Of a stretch of 64,000 bases of DNA, positions 25,301-40,300 are shown in pieces. The notes beneath the pieces are model-generated. The model ran no database searches and was not told the DNA's origin. It was given only the letters and a program-made list of their open reading frames with translations. The stretch covers positions 541,623 to 605,622 of the forward strand of contig JAYKAV010003365.1 of the NCBI GenBank assembly GCA_035582835.1. The letters run 5' to 3'. This DNA comes from Phoebastria nigripes. Taxonomy: Eukaryota > Chordata > Aves > Procellariiformes > Diomedeidae. The number at the start of each line of letters is the position of its first letter. Position 1 is the first letter of the stretch. The translations under genes were made by a program, and so were the position numbers.

Positions 25301-28300
25301 CAGGAAAAATAATATTATTATAGCAGTACAATAAACACATTATTTTCTTTTAATTATTCCTTGCTAGTGTTCAGATTATGACTTGTGCCAAAGAATATCA
25401 GGACAAAGGCAACACCCTGATTCAGGGCAGGTATATCAGAGGAACCAGTGGGATCCTAACGTTATTGAAAAGCATAAGAAAGAGAAAGATCAGCATGAAG
25501 AAGAGAATGAAGAAGACGATGAAGAGCAGGAAGAAGAGGAGGTAAATATTGCTAATTTTTAAACAGTGCATAGTATTACAATGTACTCTAGACAAAGCAG
25601 AACAAATTCCGATATTCTAAAATATCACCATACTACATTATGAATTAATTTTGCTCAACTTTAATCTTAATTTGGTTTCTGTTCTGCTTTAAGAGGTGTG
25701 GGATAATACTTAAATGGTAGGTTTAAATGACAGCAAATGGTGATTATTGTCTAGTTTAACCTGGATTCAGTCTCTAATTCAGAAGTCACTGAACTGTTTC
25801 TTGCCATAAGTTAAAAGAGTATATCAGGAGAATGGTGACTCTATATTGTCTGTTTCTTGGTCTAAGCAAATAAAAGAATTCTTAATTTATATCTATTGTA
25901 GCAAGTTTTACTAGTATTTGCAGGATACTATCTTGTTCCCTGGTTTTGGTGTTAGACTACTACAAATGGATTTTCTTTTTTTTCATGAAGGTAGTAATTT
26001 TGAATTCAGGTTGAATTGTTCTGGTTTATAATGCTGGCCAGAGATTTATCAATGCAAGTTCTAGGAACATTCTTCTCAATTTGCAGAAACTACTGATCAG
26101 GATAGGATCACAATCAGCCATCACTGGACTAATACTCATTGCAATGCTCTGGAAAGCTACTTTATTTACCTTTGAGTAAAGACAAAAAGTAGCTTAGTAC
26201 ATTATTTTATTTCTGTGTCTTGAAAAATGTAACTTTTCATTCTGCAGACTGCAGAAGATCCACTTACGGTGTCAGAATTTTTGCATCAGTTAGTGCAGAG
26301 GCCTGAAGATATTCTTGAAAATGCAGAGGAAAGAGTTGGAACGTATAAGGATATAATGCTTCATCCTTTAGAAGTAAGAAAAAGCAAAATAATATGATTA
26401 TGCATAACAAAAGAGTTTTTAAAATATCTTGCACTTTTTTCATTTTTTTTTTCAGTTTGAGATTTATTGTATGGAGGTGGGCACAAGGCATGCTACAACA
26501 TATCCCCAAGTTCTGAAATTCATACTGAAATCAATGATACAAAGTTGTCATTTGTAGGTGTTGTTTCCACTCCAGAGTCAATTTAAAGTAATCCACTTTG
26601 AGTTTTAAAAGTGAAACCATACCTGCTACCACAGACACTTCCTAAATCTAGGAAGTGAAGTATTTGAAGAGCCCAGTGTATCATCACCATTACCAGAGTT
26701 GATTCTAGCATGCAATCCCATAAGAAATCTGCTCTTTGCATACATTGCCTTCCACTCCAATAGATTCCCTTCCTCACCTGCTTCATTGCCTGCAGATTTA
26801 TATACACAATAATTAGCCCATCAGTTTGGTTTATCACNTATTTCATTTCTGCAGCAGTGACATTGTTTTTTGCTTTCCTTGTTGTGTTCAGGAAAGTTGG
26901 ATTTACTATGTATCTTTTTTTTTTTTCCCCAAAAAAGCCCAGAACAGGTCCAAAGCAATAATTTGTTCTTTTCTTTTTTCTTTTTCTTTTTTTTTTTTTT
27001 TTAATCTCCTGGTACAAGCAACTCAAAAGCCTCATGTTTGCTGCACACTTGACAATTACTGTTTATTTATGCCCTTCAATTTCCCTATGGAGTAGATAAA
27101 CCTATAGATAAAATTGTGTAAAACTGGTATAATGTTCTTTGCTAGAGTAACAAACTTGTTACTGCTGTGAAGGGGAAAGCAAAAAATGTGATATCTTTAA
27201 CCATTATACCATCTCACATGGATTTCTCATAAGCAAACTAATCGAAAGTTGTTTAGATTAAATGACTTCAGGATGTACACCAAACTTCAACACTTTCAAC
27301 ATGTTCCACTAGTTGATAGGTCTTACTTAGGCTTCACTAATGATGAATGTATTAGTGAACATACTTAGTGGTCCACTAATACATTAAAAGAACATAGGGG
27401 TCTATCATTGGCCCAGGTAGAGGTTGAGATGATGAAATTGAAAAAAAAGCTTATAAGATGTGCAGTTTGCACTAAACTGGGATAGGTAGAAAGAACTTTG
27501 GAAAACAGATTTTGATTTCTTGATAAGTTGTTAGGATGAAATTGAGTAGAAATAAATGTGAAATACTACAGTTAGGGAGGAAACCTAATGAACAACTACA
27601 ACATGTAAAATAATTGGCTAGACTTCAGTACTGCAGACAATCTGCAATCTGTGGAGTTTTAGTTAGTCATAAACTGAGCCAATAAATGTGATGCTATTGT
27701 ACAAAAGCAAATATTATGGATGTACTAATAAGACCATTGTATATAAGAGAAACACAAACTATTATCTTCCATGTAGGAAAGTATTAGACAGAAGTAATTA
27801 GTTGTTATCTATTTCTACCAAAGATAGGACAAATAATTTAGTTTGTAGTATAGAAGACTTAGACTAGATGCAAGGAAATGAACTCTGACCATAAGTGTAG
27901 TGAAGAACTGGAATAGATTACCTACAAAGTTGTAAAGTCACCTTTACTAGGGTTTTTCAGGGCTGGGGTTAGACCAACATCTGTCAGGAACGGAGTGAGT
28001 GTTCTCAATCCTCAGACAGAGACATTAACAACGGACATGGGATGTCTATTTTAGTCTAATATCTTATTTACTAACGGGAAAATTGAAAATAAGAAAAATC
28101 AAATATATTGTTCAAATTTTACAGAAATTGAGAGTCAGGACCAGAATGAAAACATTGGTCTCATGGCTGGTATTTCCAAGAAATCTCTTAATTGACATTG
28201 TCACCATTTTCCAGCAGAGAATTAAGGCAGTTAGACAATTAGAAGTTGAATTCATACACAAAACGTTACTGTATCTTGATTCTTTGTAGCTCTCTTGCAT

Positions 28301-31300
28301 TTGAGCTAGGATATTTAATCTGTTTTCTGAACTGATTGTAACTCAAATTTTGGGATTCTCTCTGTATTTATCCATCACTAAATAAAAGTTTCTCTCCAGA
28401 TTTTATAAGTCATCAGTACAATGAGTCTTGGTTTTGCTGAAGTCCACAGGAGTCCAGCCTTTGATATGTATAGGAACAGAATGAGCTTCAATGTCATTAT
28501 CTGCTTACCTATACTCAATTGATGAGTATGTCTTTAAACAGGACTTGATGGCTGAACAGGATTGTCAATATCTTATTGAACTGGATGGAAATCAGCAACC
28601 AGATGATCTCTTTGTAGTAAGTAAGCTATGCACCAACTTAGTTAACCTCGACTAGAAAATAATTTCTCAATTCTGTGGATTGTTTTCTTTATTAAGATGT
28701 TGGCAAAATTTTAAGTTGTGTATAAAACTCATTTAATTACTATTAGAAAACATGACCTTTGAAATGCTTGCTTTTGTTGCTCTATTAAAACAATTATAAG
28801 ATTCACTGCACCATGCCCAGGCTTACATACATGTTACATGAGAATATTTTCAGACAGGCTCTTTTGTATCGTATCCATCTGTTTTTAGTGCTTTATTTTG
28901 TGTATTAGTGTAAAATATCATTATTAAAATGAAAAATTAAAACATTTTCAGTATGATATATTTACAGAATTGGCTTATTTTGTGCTGGTGTCTAAAATAA
29001 TGACAGAATTTTTATGAACTTTGATATTGTTTTATTATTATTGTAATAGAAGACACTTAATTCTTTTAGCAATTCTGTTGAGTGCTTGTGTCTAGATTTT
29101 TAGTTCACAACATAGCAACTCATTCTCCCTATTAAAAAACTACAATGATAAAATTTTAAAATAAATAATCTTATCCTCTGCCTCAGAAATAAGAGTTGCT
29201 TCAAATCGGAACATAAAGTATGGGGTTGAAAATGAAGTGAGAGATTGTCTTTGACAATGTAGGAAGTGAGCTGCTCCTGCAGTTTCCCCTCTGTTGTTTG
29301 AAACAAATTGAATCAATTATAATTCTGTAAGTATTATTTCAATTTATGCTTAACTTTACTACCAAGAGTAGTCCTATGGGGAAAAAACCCCACTAATTTT
29401 GCAGAGTTGGAACATAAAATTTCCTCATTTATGATCTGTTTGTGAACATTACAACAGAAAATTTATAGTAAAGGCAATCAAGTTGTGTAATGATTCCAAC
29501 CATTTTACCTATAAGTAAGGCAAAGACCTATTATGAAACTAGTCCAAACATGACAAAATTTGCTTTTTCATTTCAAGAACACTTGCATTCAAGCAAGATT
29601 ACATTCAGAAAATACTTCAATTAAATTTAATATNATCTGATTCTCACTGGCAGACATCTGGTTTAAGTATGTTTTTAAATAAATTACCCAAAGTTGTATT
29701 ACTTCCAANTGTGCATAATCTGATCTCCTAAAGAGAGTTTCCTCCTTTTCAGATTGGAGCTCATCTCAATACTTCCACTGCTTTGTGGGAAAGAATCCTT
29801 CACAGCCTATTCCTTTAGAAGGCTTGGGATTCACAGCATAATGAGGAGATACAAAGGCTGTGATTCAGCATTTTGCACTGCCTGTATCTACCAAGTAGCT
29901 TGTTAAAACTCAGCCCAATAACTAGCATGACTTCAAGCTAGAAACTGGGCCTTAGTGTATATGTAGCCATTATATAAATAATAAGTTACAATTTTAAAAA
30001 TACTTTGGGGGTCCTTTCGGATCACAAAAGCAGTTTTGATTGGTACTAAGTCAAGAGTTATTTTCTCTTCAGTCAGTGGTAGTTCGACTTCAGTCTCTGG
30101 GTGTTCAAAATGGAGCTCCTGTAACTAGACTTCAAAGTGAGCAAGAAGAAATGCTGGAGGGACTGGAAAATGTAAGTGTGCTTTTCTAAAATGTGATTGA
30201 CTGTAATAATTATAAATATATTTTTTATTTTCTGCTGTAAGCTTATAACATCTTTGTTTCACAGCAACCAGTTTGTTTTACCATGCAATAAGGGCATTTT
30301 TTGAGTCTTGATTTTCCAGAAATGTGAATATAAGATAATTCTGGGACTGAAATCCACTTAAAAGAGTACGAAAAGAAAGAAGTCTGTCATTAAAAAAAAA
30401 AAAGTTAGATGACTACTATAAAATTTTGAACAAAATGTTTGTTTTAGCAATAGAGGAAGAATGAATTTCTTCCAAGAAAATAAATAGACTTTAGCCAAAG
30501 GATAACAATCTCAGCAGCTGACTCTTAGCTCAGTCTTTAATCTTTTCCTCAATAAGAAACAGCATGCTAATACAAATTTAGCAAGATCCTGCATAGCTGA
30601 AATCACATACGTTGTATTTCCTGTGACAAGAAACGTGATGTTAGTGCTGAATTTTGCTGAATCATGACAATTATAATTTGTGTACCTTCCAAATAAAACT
30701 GAAATACAGAAGTCTCTGCAGAAATGTCTTCACCTATATTCACTTGCAGTCATCTTTCCTATTTCTTAGACAAAACTTTGAATATATGAATGGTACTGTA
30801 ACTGGGAGACTCCGCTATACATTTTCAGAGAAACACCCCCCTCTTCACCTTTCTGTTTTCTCAGTCCCTGGCAAATTCACAAGTGAAGGACTTTCTGTGT
30901 CAGAGGTTGTCTGTATTTATTATTTTGTTAGTCTGTGTGTTTGTGTTAGTCTGTGTGTAAGCTTTTAGTATCCACAGTATTTGGGGCAAGGAGTTTTGCA
31001 GCTTAACTAGACATTATATACAGAATCGCTTCCCTTTGTGTTGAACCTGCCACCTTTTAGCTCAGTCTCCTCTATTTGTTGATATGCAAAAGTCAGTAAA
31101 TAGTTTTGTCCTCTGTATCTGCCCTCTAATAACTCATGATTTCAGACTTCTGTCCTGTTCTTATGTAGCTGTCTTGTTCCTGGACTGAAGAATTCCAGTC
31201 TACTTAATCTTATTTCTTCTTACATGAAAATCTTTTTGTGTGATTGATCAGTCATATTAAATTTTTCTGAAACTTTTCCAATTCTACTGCGTACTTTTTG

Positions 31301-34300
31301 AGATTAGGGTAGCAGAATGCACATAGCAGTAAAGATGAGGGCAGGATTTATACAATTAAAAAAAAAAAACCTTTATCTTCTATTCTCTCTTTGCTAAACA
31401 TTCAGGTTGGTTTTCTGACTGCTCTTGGGCATTGACCAGATGTTTTCATGGAAGTATGTTTTATAGCTCCAAGATCTATTCCTGAGTAGTGAGAGTCAAT
31501 GGCAACTCATCATTTTCTGCGTTAAACTGCTATTTTAATGCCCGGCTTCCTAGATTCTGAAGGTCCTTCTGCAGTTCTTCACAGCCTGCACTTGTCTGTA
31601 CTATTCTGAATAATTTGGAGTCACCATAAACTTTAGGATTCACTCACTATTCACCTTCTGTAAAAGGTCTATTAAACTTACTCCTATCACATGACATTTC
31701 TGCATGCCTAAAAGAGATATTTTGGCCTTGCTATTCCCCCACACAGATCGTGATCCTTTCTTCATCCCCTTCAGAAGAAATCTTGGCCATTTTCTGTCAT
31801 CTTCAATAAATGGCTGATTTGTACCTCTTTATTGTTTTAAACTTCTGAAAATAATAAAGGAAGCCTACAGGAACTATTTTTATTAAATAAAATTGAAAAA
31901 CTAAATAGTTTCTCCTTAAAATTGTCCTACAATTCTGAAATATGTAATTTTTTTTAAAGATTCTAAAAAGCATGATGTGGTTTTCTTTTTAGGTTTGCTT
32001 ATTTTCCAACAAAATATTTCAAAAAAGGCTGAGAACAAGGCATATGTAGATTCAGACAAAAATTACATATACTGTTATTGCTGTTTTAATAAACAGGATG
32101 AACTTTTCCGGGTTCTGTCATCTTACAAACTAATAGCACACAGATATCGATGGCGTAGAAGCAGGTGGGGACAAGCATGTCCCGTGGCTCTAAAGGAAGG
32201 TGATATTGTAATGGGAAACCCAGACTTGGCTGTCAGGTTAGAGGAATTTGACACTTTATTTTTATTTCTGTTTTATAAGACACCTGACTATATCTGTTAA
32301 CTTCTCTTCTGTTTTAAGTTTTCTAGGTAAAATGTACGTGCTGTCATCCCCAGAGGCATTGAAAACATTTATGTTGAATCCACGGCCTTACCTGTTACCA
32401 CCAATGCCACTTCCTCCTTGTAAAGTACTAGTGTTTGGTCCTCCATTCTCTGGAAGAACAACTATTTGTAACCTAATTGCACACAAATATAAAGGAAAGG
32501 TAGGTTTCTAAATGTCTTATATAACAAGGGTATCAACTGAGACTTGGGAACCAGTTAAGCACTTTCTTATTCCTGTGTGTTACTAACATACACATTGCAA
32601 ACATATGGATTACAGAGGAAACATAGTAATTTAGTGAAATTCATTTATATAAAAGTAGCTAAATTTCAAAAATATTTTATTATTTACCCTCTATGTAAGA
32701 CAAATATTTGTGTCAGTTATTTGTCTTAGCATAAGAATATTGCGAATAACTTTTGTATCTAAATTAAATGTAAATGCAAATCAGAAATAATTTTTTCCAC
32801 AAAAAAACCCTGCACTTGAATTACATGTAAATTTTTCTGAAATTTGCAGAGCTTTTCCAAATTCATTTAATTTTATAGAAGTTGGATCAGATGCTATATT
32901 TCTCTTCTGTGATATTTTTATTTTTTCAAATCATTTCACTAGGTTCTTGATATGGCCAAACTCATTCAACCCCATATGGAAGAATCAAGAGAAGAAAACA
33001 CTGAGCAAGTGCAAAGGGACACAGTAGAAAAGGCTATAACAGCAGTGAAAAATAGGTTGGAATTAGAAAAACAGCCAAGAGAACCAGGTGAATAAGGTGT
33101 TCCATGGTCTTTGAAGCTATCTTATTTGCTTTAGGTTATTTAACTGAAGCAATTGCTGTCACTTCGACTTATAAAATATTACAGAAGTTATTACGGTTGT
33201 TGTACATTAAATATGAACTAAAAGAACATGCGGTGAAGGGAATAGCTGAGTAGAATTCAGTATTTTTGATCTTATATATAAACCGCTGAAGTTGAGGGCT
33301 GTGAGTATGTGAGAAAGAGTTTTCTGAGCTCTTTTTGAAAGAAGAAATTGGTTCTGACTGATACTGGTTGGAAACTTTCAATTTGAATTACTTTCTGACA
33401 AGTTAAATCTCTGCAAAATTGAAATTTTCTTCAAGAAAGCAGCTTGTCAGCTAGGCTGATGTGAACCCACAATCTACAGATTTTCCACTTTGGAGCAGCT
33501 TTCCAAGTATGCTGTCTCAGATGGCACATTCACAAGACTCTCCAGCTCTGGTCACATTTAGACTTCCTAAGCTGCCCAGGTTTTTGCAGCTTGATGAATT
33601 CAGAAAGTATTTTGAAGAAGTGAAAATAACATGTTCTTTTAATATCTTTTAAACAAAATTTGGATTTTCTTTTTGCAGGAAATTTTGTGGGTTTTTTTCA
33701 AAATTATTTCTTTTGAAGTGAAAATTTTCCCTTGAATTGGAACTGCCTTTTCCAGTTAGCTCTAGTTATGGTTCAAATGGACGATCAGGCCATTTTGCCT
33801 TATTCAACTAAGCACAGAATCACTGTATTTGACTTACTTATGGGTAGATACATATCTAACAAGAAGTCAGTATATTCTTCTGGTGCTGCAAAACATAGAA
33901 GCTGACAGTGATACAAAAACCATTGGCATTGCAGTAAGAATAATGGTGAACTATGACACCAAAATTAAAACCATTAAACAGTGTTATGTTCCAGATTCCT
34001 GGCTGTGTAAATACTTTTGAGGACAGGTATGTGAAATCATATCAGGATTAATGAGAACTTAATCCTAATGAATAACCTTGGAGAACTCAAGCAATTTTAT
34101 TGCAAAACAGAACTATGAACAGATGAAGGATGTAAATTGTCACAGAAAGTAAGAAAGCTTCAGAAAGGGAAATTAAATATTTTTGGAAGCTTGAATCTAG
34201 ATCTAGAGCTAACGATCCCAGAAAGTATTTCCTATTCCTAACAAAATTATTTAGTTAATTACCTAGTAAATTCTGCCTTTTGAGAGAATTACAGAGAATC

Positions 34301-37300
34301 ACTAAAAATTATGCAAAAGACATATATCACTTTAATTAGGTAAATGGCCTCCTGACTGTCCTGAGTGCTCCCAAGTCCAGTTCAGGGATAGACAGCGAGG
34401 CTTTGAAACTCCACTGAAGTNCGCAGAGTTTCTGTCTACTGTCAGAGTAGGTCAGGAGATTGAAGCTAAGGACTCCATACCCATGTCGTGCACGGAGGAC
34501 TTTCAGACTAGCTGTATTGTGATCTCATGGGCTGAACACTTAATGGTTTCGGCATAGTAAATGTGCATCTGGAAGGAATCAATTAGTTTGCATGTTCCAA
34601 GACTGCTTTGCCATGTGTACCAAAGCATGGGAAGGATCAGGAGATTCACTTAAAACATACTCTTCTGATTCAAACTAAAAAGGTAATATATACACGCTCA
34701 GAGGGTCCCAGTCTGTTAATGTGCTCAGATGACATCCAGCTCAAACAGAACCACGTTGTTCTGTTTGTGGGGAAAATAGGTGAGGGTATTAAATCTGTTG
34801 AACTGAAGAAGTGTACAGGACTTGTGTATTTTTTAATTCTTTTCTGGCTTTTGTCATATTTCTGATCTCTTTTCTTTTAAGGGGAGAAACAGGCATATAA
34901 AAACTGGTACTGCTAGAGAGCCATTTGTGTCTCACAGGCTGATGGGTACTAGTCTTGCCTTCACTAGGGCTGGAAAAGTGCTTCTGATTTCTAGGAGGTG
35001 TGTTGGGGGATTCCGCAGACTGGGAGGCTGCAGATGAAGAGAAGGCTGACATGTAGCTGGTTTAGTCAGATGGATTTTTTGGTGAAGTATTTGTATAAAA
35101 GGGTTTTCTACTGATATAGTTTTCTGTGAATTTAATATGATTTCATAACTACAGGAGACTTGCAAGAACATAGTAGTGTCAAAGAAGCAGATGATTTGGA
35201 AGAAATCACTAAAACCAGAGAGGGAATAAACTTGGAAGAGGGGGCTGCTATAAAATCTGCCATCATCCAAAAAAGTAAAAAGTATATCTTAGCTATTTTA
35301 AGCATGTCATTCCATGCCTTCGGTGTGTCTTGCAAATTAAAAAGTGAAAGATAGTCTTTTTTTTTCCCTCATTTACACTTGTAGGACTATTTTAAATTTT
35401 TTCCTTGTTGCTGATACTCTCGTTTTGAGAAACCTAAAATGAAATGGTTAATTTTGTCATTGAAAGATATTAACCCATTAATACCACGTTAGTGTACAGG
35501 GGAAAAAACACCCACTGACCTTTGCAGGAGCTAAGCTTGTATTTTGATGAAAAGTTTGGTATTTTCACTTATATATCTTCTTATAGCATAAGATTGTTTC
35601 AGAATTTTTTAATAGATAAGGACAATAGGTGTTAATTCACACACAAACAAAAAAAACAAGTGAAGAGAGAATCTGAATTCAGGAGTGGGAGTTTTTGCCA
35701 CTTGAATATGAGAAACTTAAAAGTATGCTAAGATTTAATTAAGCTGTTGCAATATACTTAAACAAATGAAATATGTTTGTAAGCCTGACATGGTTTACAA
35801 ATAGTATTTTTTTCACACAGAACAGACTGACATTTCATCTCAACCAAGGAAGATAGATTATTGGGTAGATCCAATTAATGGACATTAATGAAATATATTT
35901 ATAAGGATCTAAAATGGAAATTAAATAAATGTGGATTGTGAGGTAGTTTTTACAAATTTCTTTGTCTTTTTAAAGAAAAACATTTGTTCCTTCAATTATA
36001 TTCTTCCTTTAATTTATGACATTCTATACCAGCAAAAGATATTGAAGAGAGCACTAAAGAAAGATCTATTTCTTGAACTGGAGAAGTAGAATATAGTATC
36101 TTTAGCTATGATAACTGTAAAGTCTGTTTGGGTTTGGGTTGGGTTGAGTTTTTTTGCAGAATGGAAACACTTAGTATGATATTGTCCCTTTCCCAGGGAG
36201 CTTGTAACTTGGCAAAAATAACCTGATAATGTGTAAATTTGTGCATGTAAAAAGTATCAACACAATCAGCGAAGAATCTTGGCATAATTACAGAAAGTAA
36301 ATATGGCATTTTTTCCAAATTATATTCTTCACATAGTAGATATTGCAGTTGCTTAAAACAGTTTTTCACCAAATTTTATCAAATTAGTATGTAAACTGTG
36401 AAATAACTGTGTTCCTTAAAAAAATTTTAAACAATTACAGTCCATTGTGTCAGCAATTAATAACAAAATATGGGTCCAATATGAATGTTTTGTGCATCTT
36501 AGGGAATGCAGGCTTCTTGATTGTTGACAATATACTGTCTTGATCTATGATTTGTATTGATTTTTAAATTAATCTTATCAACCTTTTGATTTAGGAATCA
36601 AAGAGAAATCAAATCAAAGGAAATTCTCAGGTGCTGCAGGTGCCTGATTGTTCTAGTACACAAATGTCATTCCATTCATATTGACACAATATTTCACTTA
36701 GTAGTAGAAAATACTGTACAGTTTAAAAGGGTTTTTTGGTAATGAGAGAGCAAAACAAGATCTTAAAACTTATCTTTATGAAATACCCTCTAGAACTGCA
36801 TTCAGAAGAACTGTTATTTGATTCTTTCTCAGTATGATGGTGTAATATTGCTTAAAATGACTGCTGCACTGTAATTATGAAGTGGCTGGATTTAATTGCC
36901 TCGCAGTTATTCCTGACCAGAGGAAATGAGTATTTCAGAATTTTGTGAAGCTCTTTAAAAAATCTGTATTGTTAGGAATGTCAGAGATAACTGCTGACCA
37001 CCCAGAAGTTCAAGCGATGGTAGAAGAAGCCATAAAAAGTACATCAGTCTCCGAAGTTACACTGTCACCTGAAATATATGCCGAAGTACTGGAGAGAGCT
37101 ATTGCAGAGGTAAAACTTCAAGTACTATATAGCAAAGCACTTTTTTTCTAAGGGCAACCTGTAACAGTTTATACATTATTGATAAAAGTTCTTAATTTTT
37201 CCATTTGAAAGATCAGTTTAGTTTATATCACATAGTCTGAAAGCTTATATAGGATTGAGGAGAGACTGAGCAAGATCATGAAAGACAAATCTATTGAGGA

Positions 37301-40300
37301 CTACTATATATATATACAAATTATTTCTGTCTTGCAAAGTACCTGGGCTACAAATTGTTAAAGGCTGGGAAAAGTGTCTGAGGGAAGTATCATTGTATGC
37401 TTGCCCTATTCTTATACTCTTAGTCACTATTAAAGAACTCAACACCAGATACAAGTGTTTGAAAAGAATTGTATATGAAGGTTTATCCAAGAATCTTGAA
37501 TTGTTTTAAATTTGTTCACTGGTTTGTAACTACTGAAACTGGAATCTAAATTCTTTGTAGGCAACCTTAAAAAATCACTGGCACATTAATCTCTTTTTGT
37601 TTAAAGTGTTTTTATTTCATTCAGACATATAAAGTTATATATATGTATAAGTATAAAAGTCTTACTTTTTATTGACCTGAAATGACAATAGGGAAAATTC
37701 ATAACATTCAGAAAATCATTTTGTATTGTGCAGTCTTTTTGAACAGCTCACAGACTATCTTAGTCTTCTTATGTTCTTAAACCTGACATTTTATAACAGC
37801 TTATGAAGAAGAACAAAGACAGGTTTCCTGGTGCTCCAGAAAAAGGAGGATGGGTAGTGGACAACTACCCACTGTCAGTAGATCACTGGTCAGCTTTATC
37901 AGAAAAAGGACTTTTACCTGACACTGTTGTCTGTTTGAAGGATACAGAAAAAGATGGTTAGTAAATGCACACTAATGAAACTTAATCTTTTCTTTTTTCT
38001 GTGTTGATATCTGTATATAAAGCACACTTACAAGAAAAACTAGTAGTTGTGTTCCATTTATAAAGTTTCAGGGGTCTAGAGAAGGAAGAATCCAGTGAAT
38101 CAACAAGGGTACCCCGAATTTCTTACAATTTGGATTAAGGGAATTACACAGAATTGAAAACAGGAATGCTTTACAAAAGCAGTAAAGTAAATTCCTCCTA
38201 TTTATAATCCTATTTACAATTTCCTCCTATTTACAATCAGCAGTAAATACCACTGGACTCCTGCAGTTTCAGACTTTTGTATTCTGTGTCTGGCTGGCCA
38301 CCAGCTTGCGATGCAGCTCTTAGTCAAATTTCCCTGCCTGTGCATTGGTTTCCCCACTTGCAAAATCAGGTTATAGATATGAACTTTCTCTGCTTGAGAG
38401 AAAAGAGGGGGGAGAAATACCTGTATGCAGGTGTATCCTGTTCCCCATCCTGGGGTCAAAAAAAGTTGAGCAACTTCTTATCCAGATTGATACAATAGCT
38501 TAGTATCCATGAATTTAGAGGAAGGGATTTTTATTTTATTTTTCAAACAGGAAGGAAGGTTGGTGCCAGGCATGAAAAACTGAACAGATTCATACACTGT
38601 TAAAAGTTTTGCCTGCCAAATCATGTCTTAATGGATTATGCCTGCTTGATTCATACCACACCACAAGTTTCATTGCCCTGTGGCAATGTTTGATCATTAC
38701 CTGTTCAACCCAGTCTATTATCAAAAGGTCTTTCCATAGTAGAAACTTCCCTTCAAGAAAGGAATGATAGGTCTAGTCATACTTCAAGAAAGCTCAGTAA
38801 CTGCCCGATTTTAGAATCAGTCCAGAGAGCTTTTCAAACCCTTGTCCCCGAGTATAAAAATCAACCTGAGCAAATCAAGATTGCACAGTTTACTCAGAAC
38901 AGATTTCTTATTAAAAAAAAANCAAAACAAAACAAAACTTCTCAGAAGCATGTCATCTGATCAGCTAATCATCCTCACAACTCAGCTAGTACCTAAACTA
39001 CTTGTGAAATTTGGTAACACCTTAAACATCTTAACTAAAAGTCTTCCAGTGTGGCTGGAGCTCGTATACAGACTAAATACAGACTGAACATTTCAATGAG
39101 AAAGTTCTAGATCCAGTGTTTCTCAGAAAATCATATTTGATGTTCCTATCATTCAAGAAGACCTCATCTCAGATACTTCCAGAAAGAACTTAAGGACAAA
39201 TTGCATTTCCATGCCTCATCTTTGCTTCTCAGACATTTCAAGCATATTGAAATGTTCATGAACCTTAGTTTCTGAGACACAGTGTGTTGTCCTTTCTTAC
39301 AACCACAAAAAGCACCTTATTCATGTAGTTGGCATGCAGTAATGTAATGTTAATACAGTGTACTAAATAACAAACAGCAGGAGTCAAGCTCTAGCCTTTT
39401 CTGCAGGGAGAGGACTGAGGTGGGAGAGATACTTTCAGAATTATGTTAACTTTCTCTTCACTTCTCAGAATTTAACAAATTAGTGAATTAATTGGATAAA
39501 AGAAAAGGTTGTCTCATCATCCCTGAAAGGCTTCATTCTAGATCAGACACTTTAGGAATAGATAATTCTTCATGGGAACCATGTTGAAAAATGGTCAATA
39601 GTAACTGCCCCATTTTTTTCTTTTGGGAAGGGAAGAACTTGGGAGTCCATAGCAGAGGCTTTCAAATGAAGACCTCTCTAGGGCTTTGAAATTATGTGCT
39701 TCCTTCCTGCAATGTACACCTTTCTGCCATTACCACTAGTTCTCAAAACCTAGCTCTCAATTACTTGTTCTAATCGGAACAATCTATTTTATACTCTTGG
39801 TAGCCATCTCTTCCACGCAATCATCTTCTGTTTCTCTAGTCTGACAGATGGCAGATTCTTTAAAGCATAAGTGTAAGCCTTTCCTAGAAGTTAGAGAGGC
39901 CCTTCACGAAACTTGAATTTTGTGCTCACAACCCTGATGGTGCCTCTGTTTGAACTAACACTGTTATAGTCTTTATATCACATAGCAAAAAAGACTGCTT
40001 TCTTAATTACAACCCATTTGGCCCTATGTATAAGTAGATTTCAGGCTTGGAAGGAAACCCACCATTCCTATTTTTAATCTATTTGAGATTATAATGAGTC
40101 TATACCCTAATTTTATCCCTGGAGCTATATCAGGCTTTCATATGAATCAATGACAATGTATTTTTCTTCAAAGTTTCATTCACTGGTGGAAGGAAATGAA
40201 TTAACATACTTTAAATGATAAAGCATATATTTTTACTGTCTCAGCTTGAAACAAGTCATGTGCAAATTGAATACAAGTCGTACTATTTGTAGCCTATGAT

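Larger units (their letters stand above)
22130..25367 (+). other. AK9: AK9 intron 6
   Basis: About 3.2 kb with a 2 x 40-base tandem duplication (23955-24034) and a short degenerate repeat (24669-24735). The 22707-23048 open frame shows no family resemblance; its sequence is more GC-rich than its surroundings but I cannot classify it. Confidence 0.7.

Noticed and set aside
26583..27095. 150-codon minus-strand open frame
   Set aside because: It contains a Lys-rich stretch from a T-rich tract and an ambiguous base, and resembles no known family. Chance frame in intron 8.
31977..32300. Continuous open frame across the exon 10 acceptor
   Set aside because: The sequence before 32097 is intron. 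Only 32097-32236 resembles AK9 and fits the splice phase.
35822..35867. Possible AK9 exon after CACACAG at 35820
   Set aside because: The open stretch would start in the right phase but end in phase 0 at a weak GTAGAT donor, which breaks the frame into exon 14.
36034..36076. Possible AK9 exon after ATACCAG
   Set aside because: The frame runs into a TGA with no GT donor before it.
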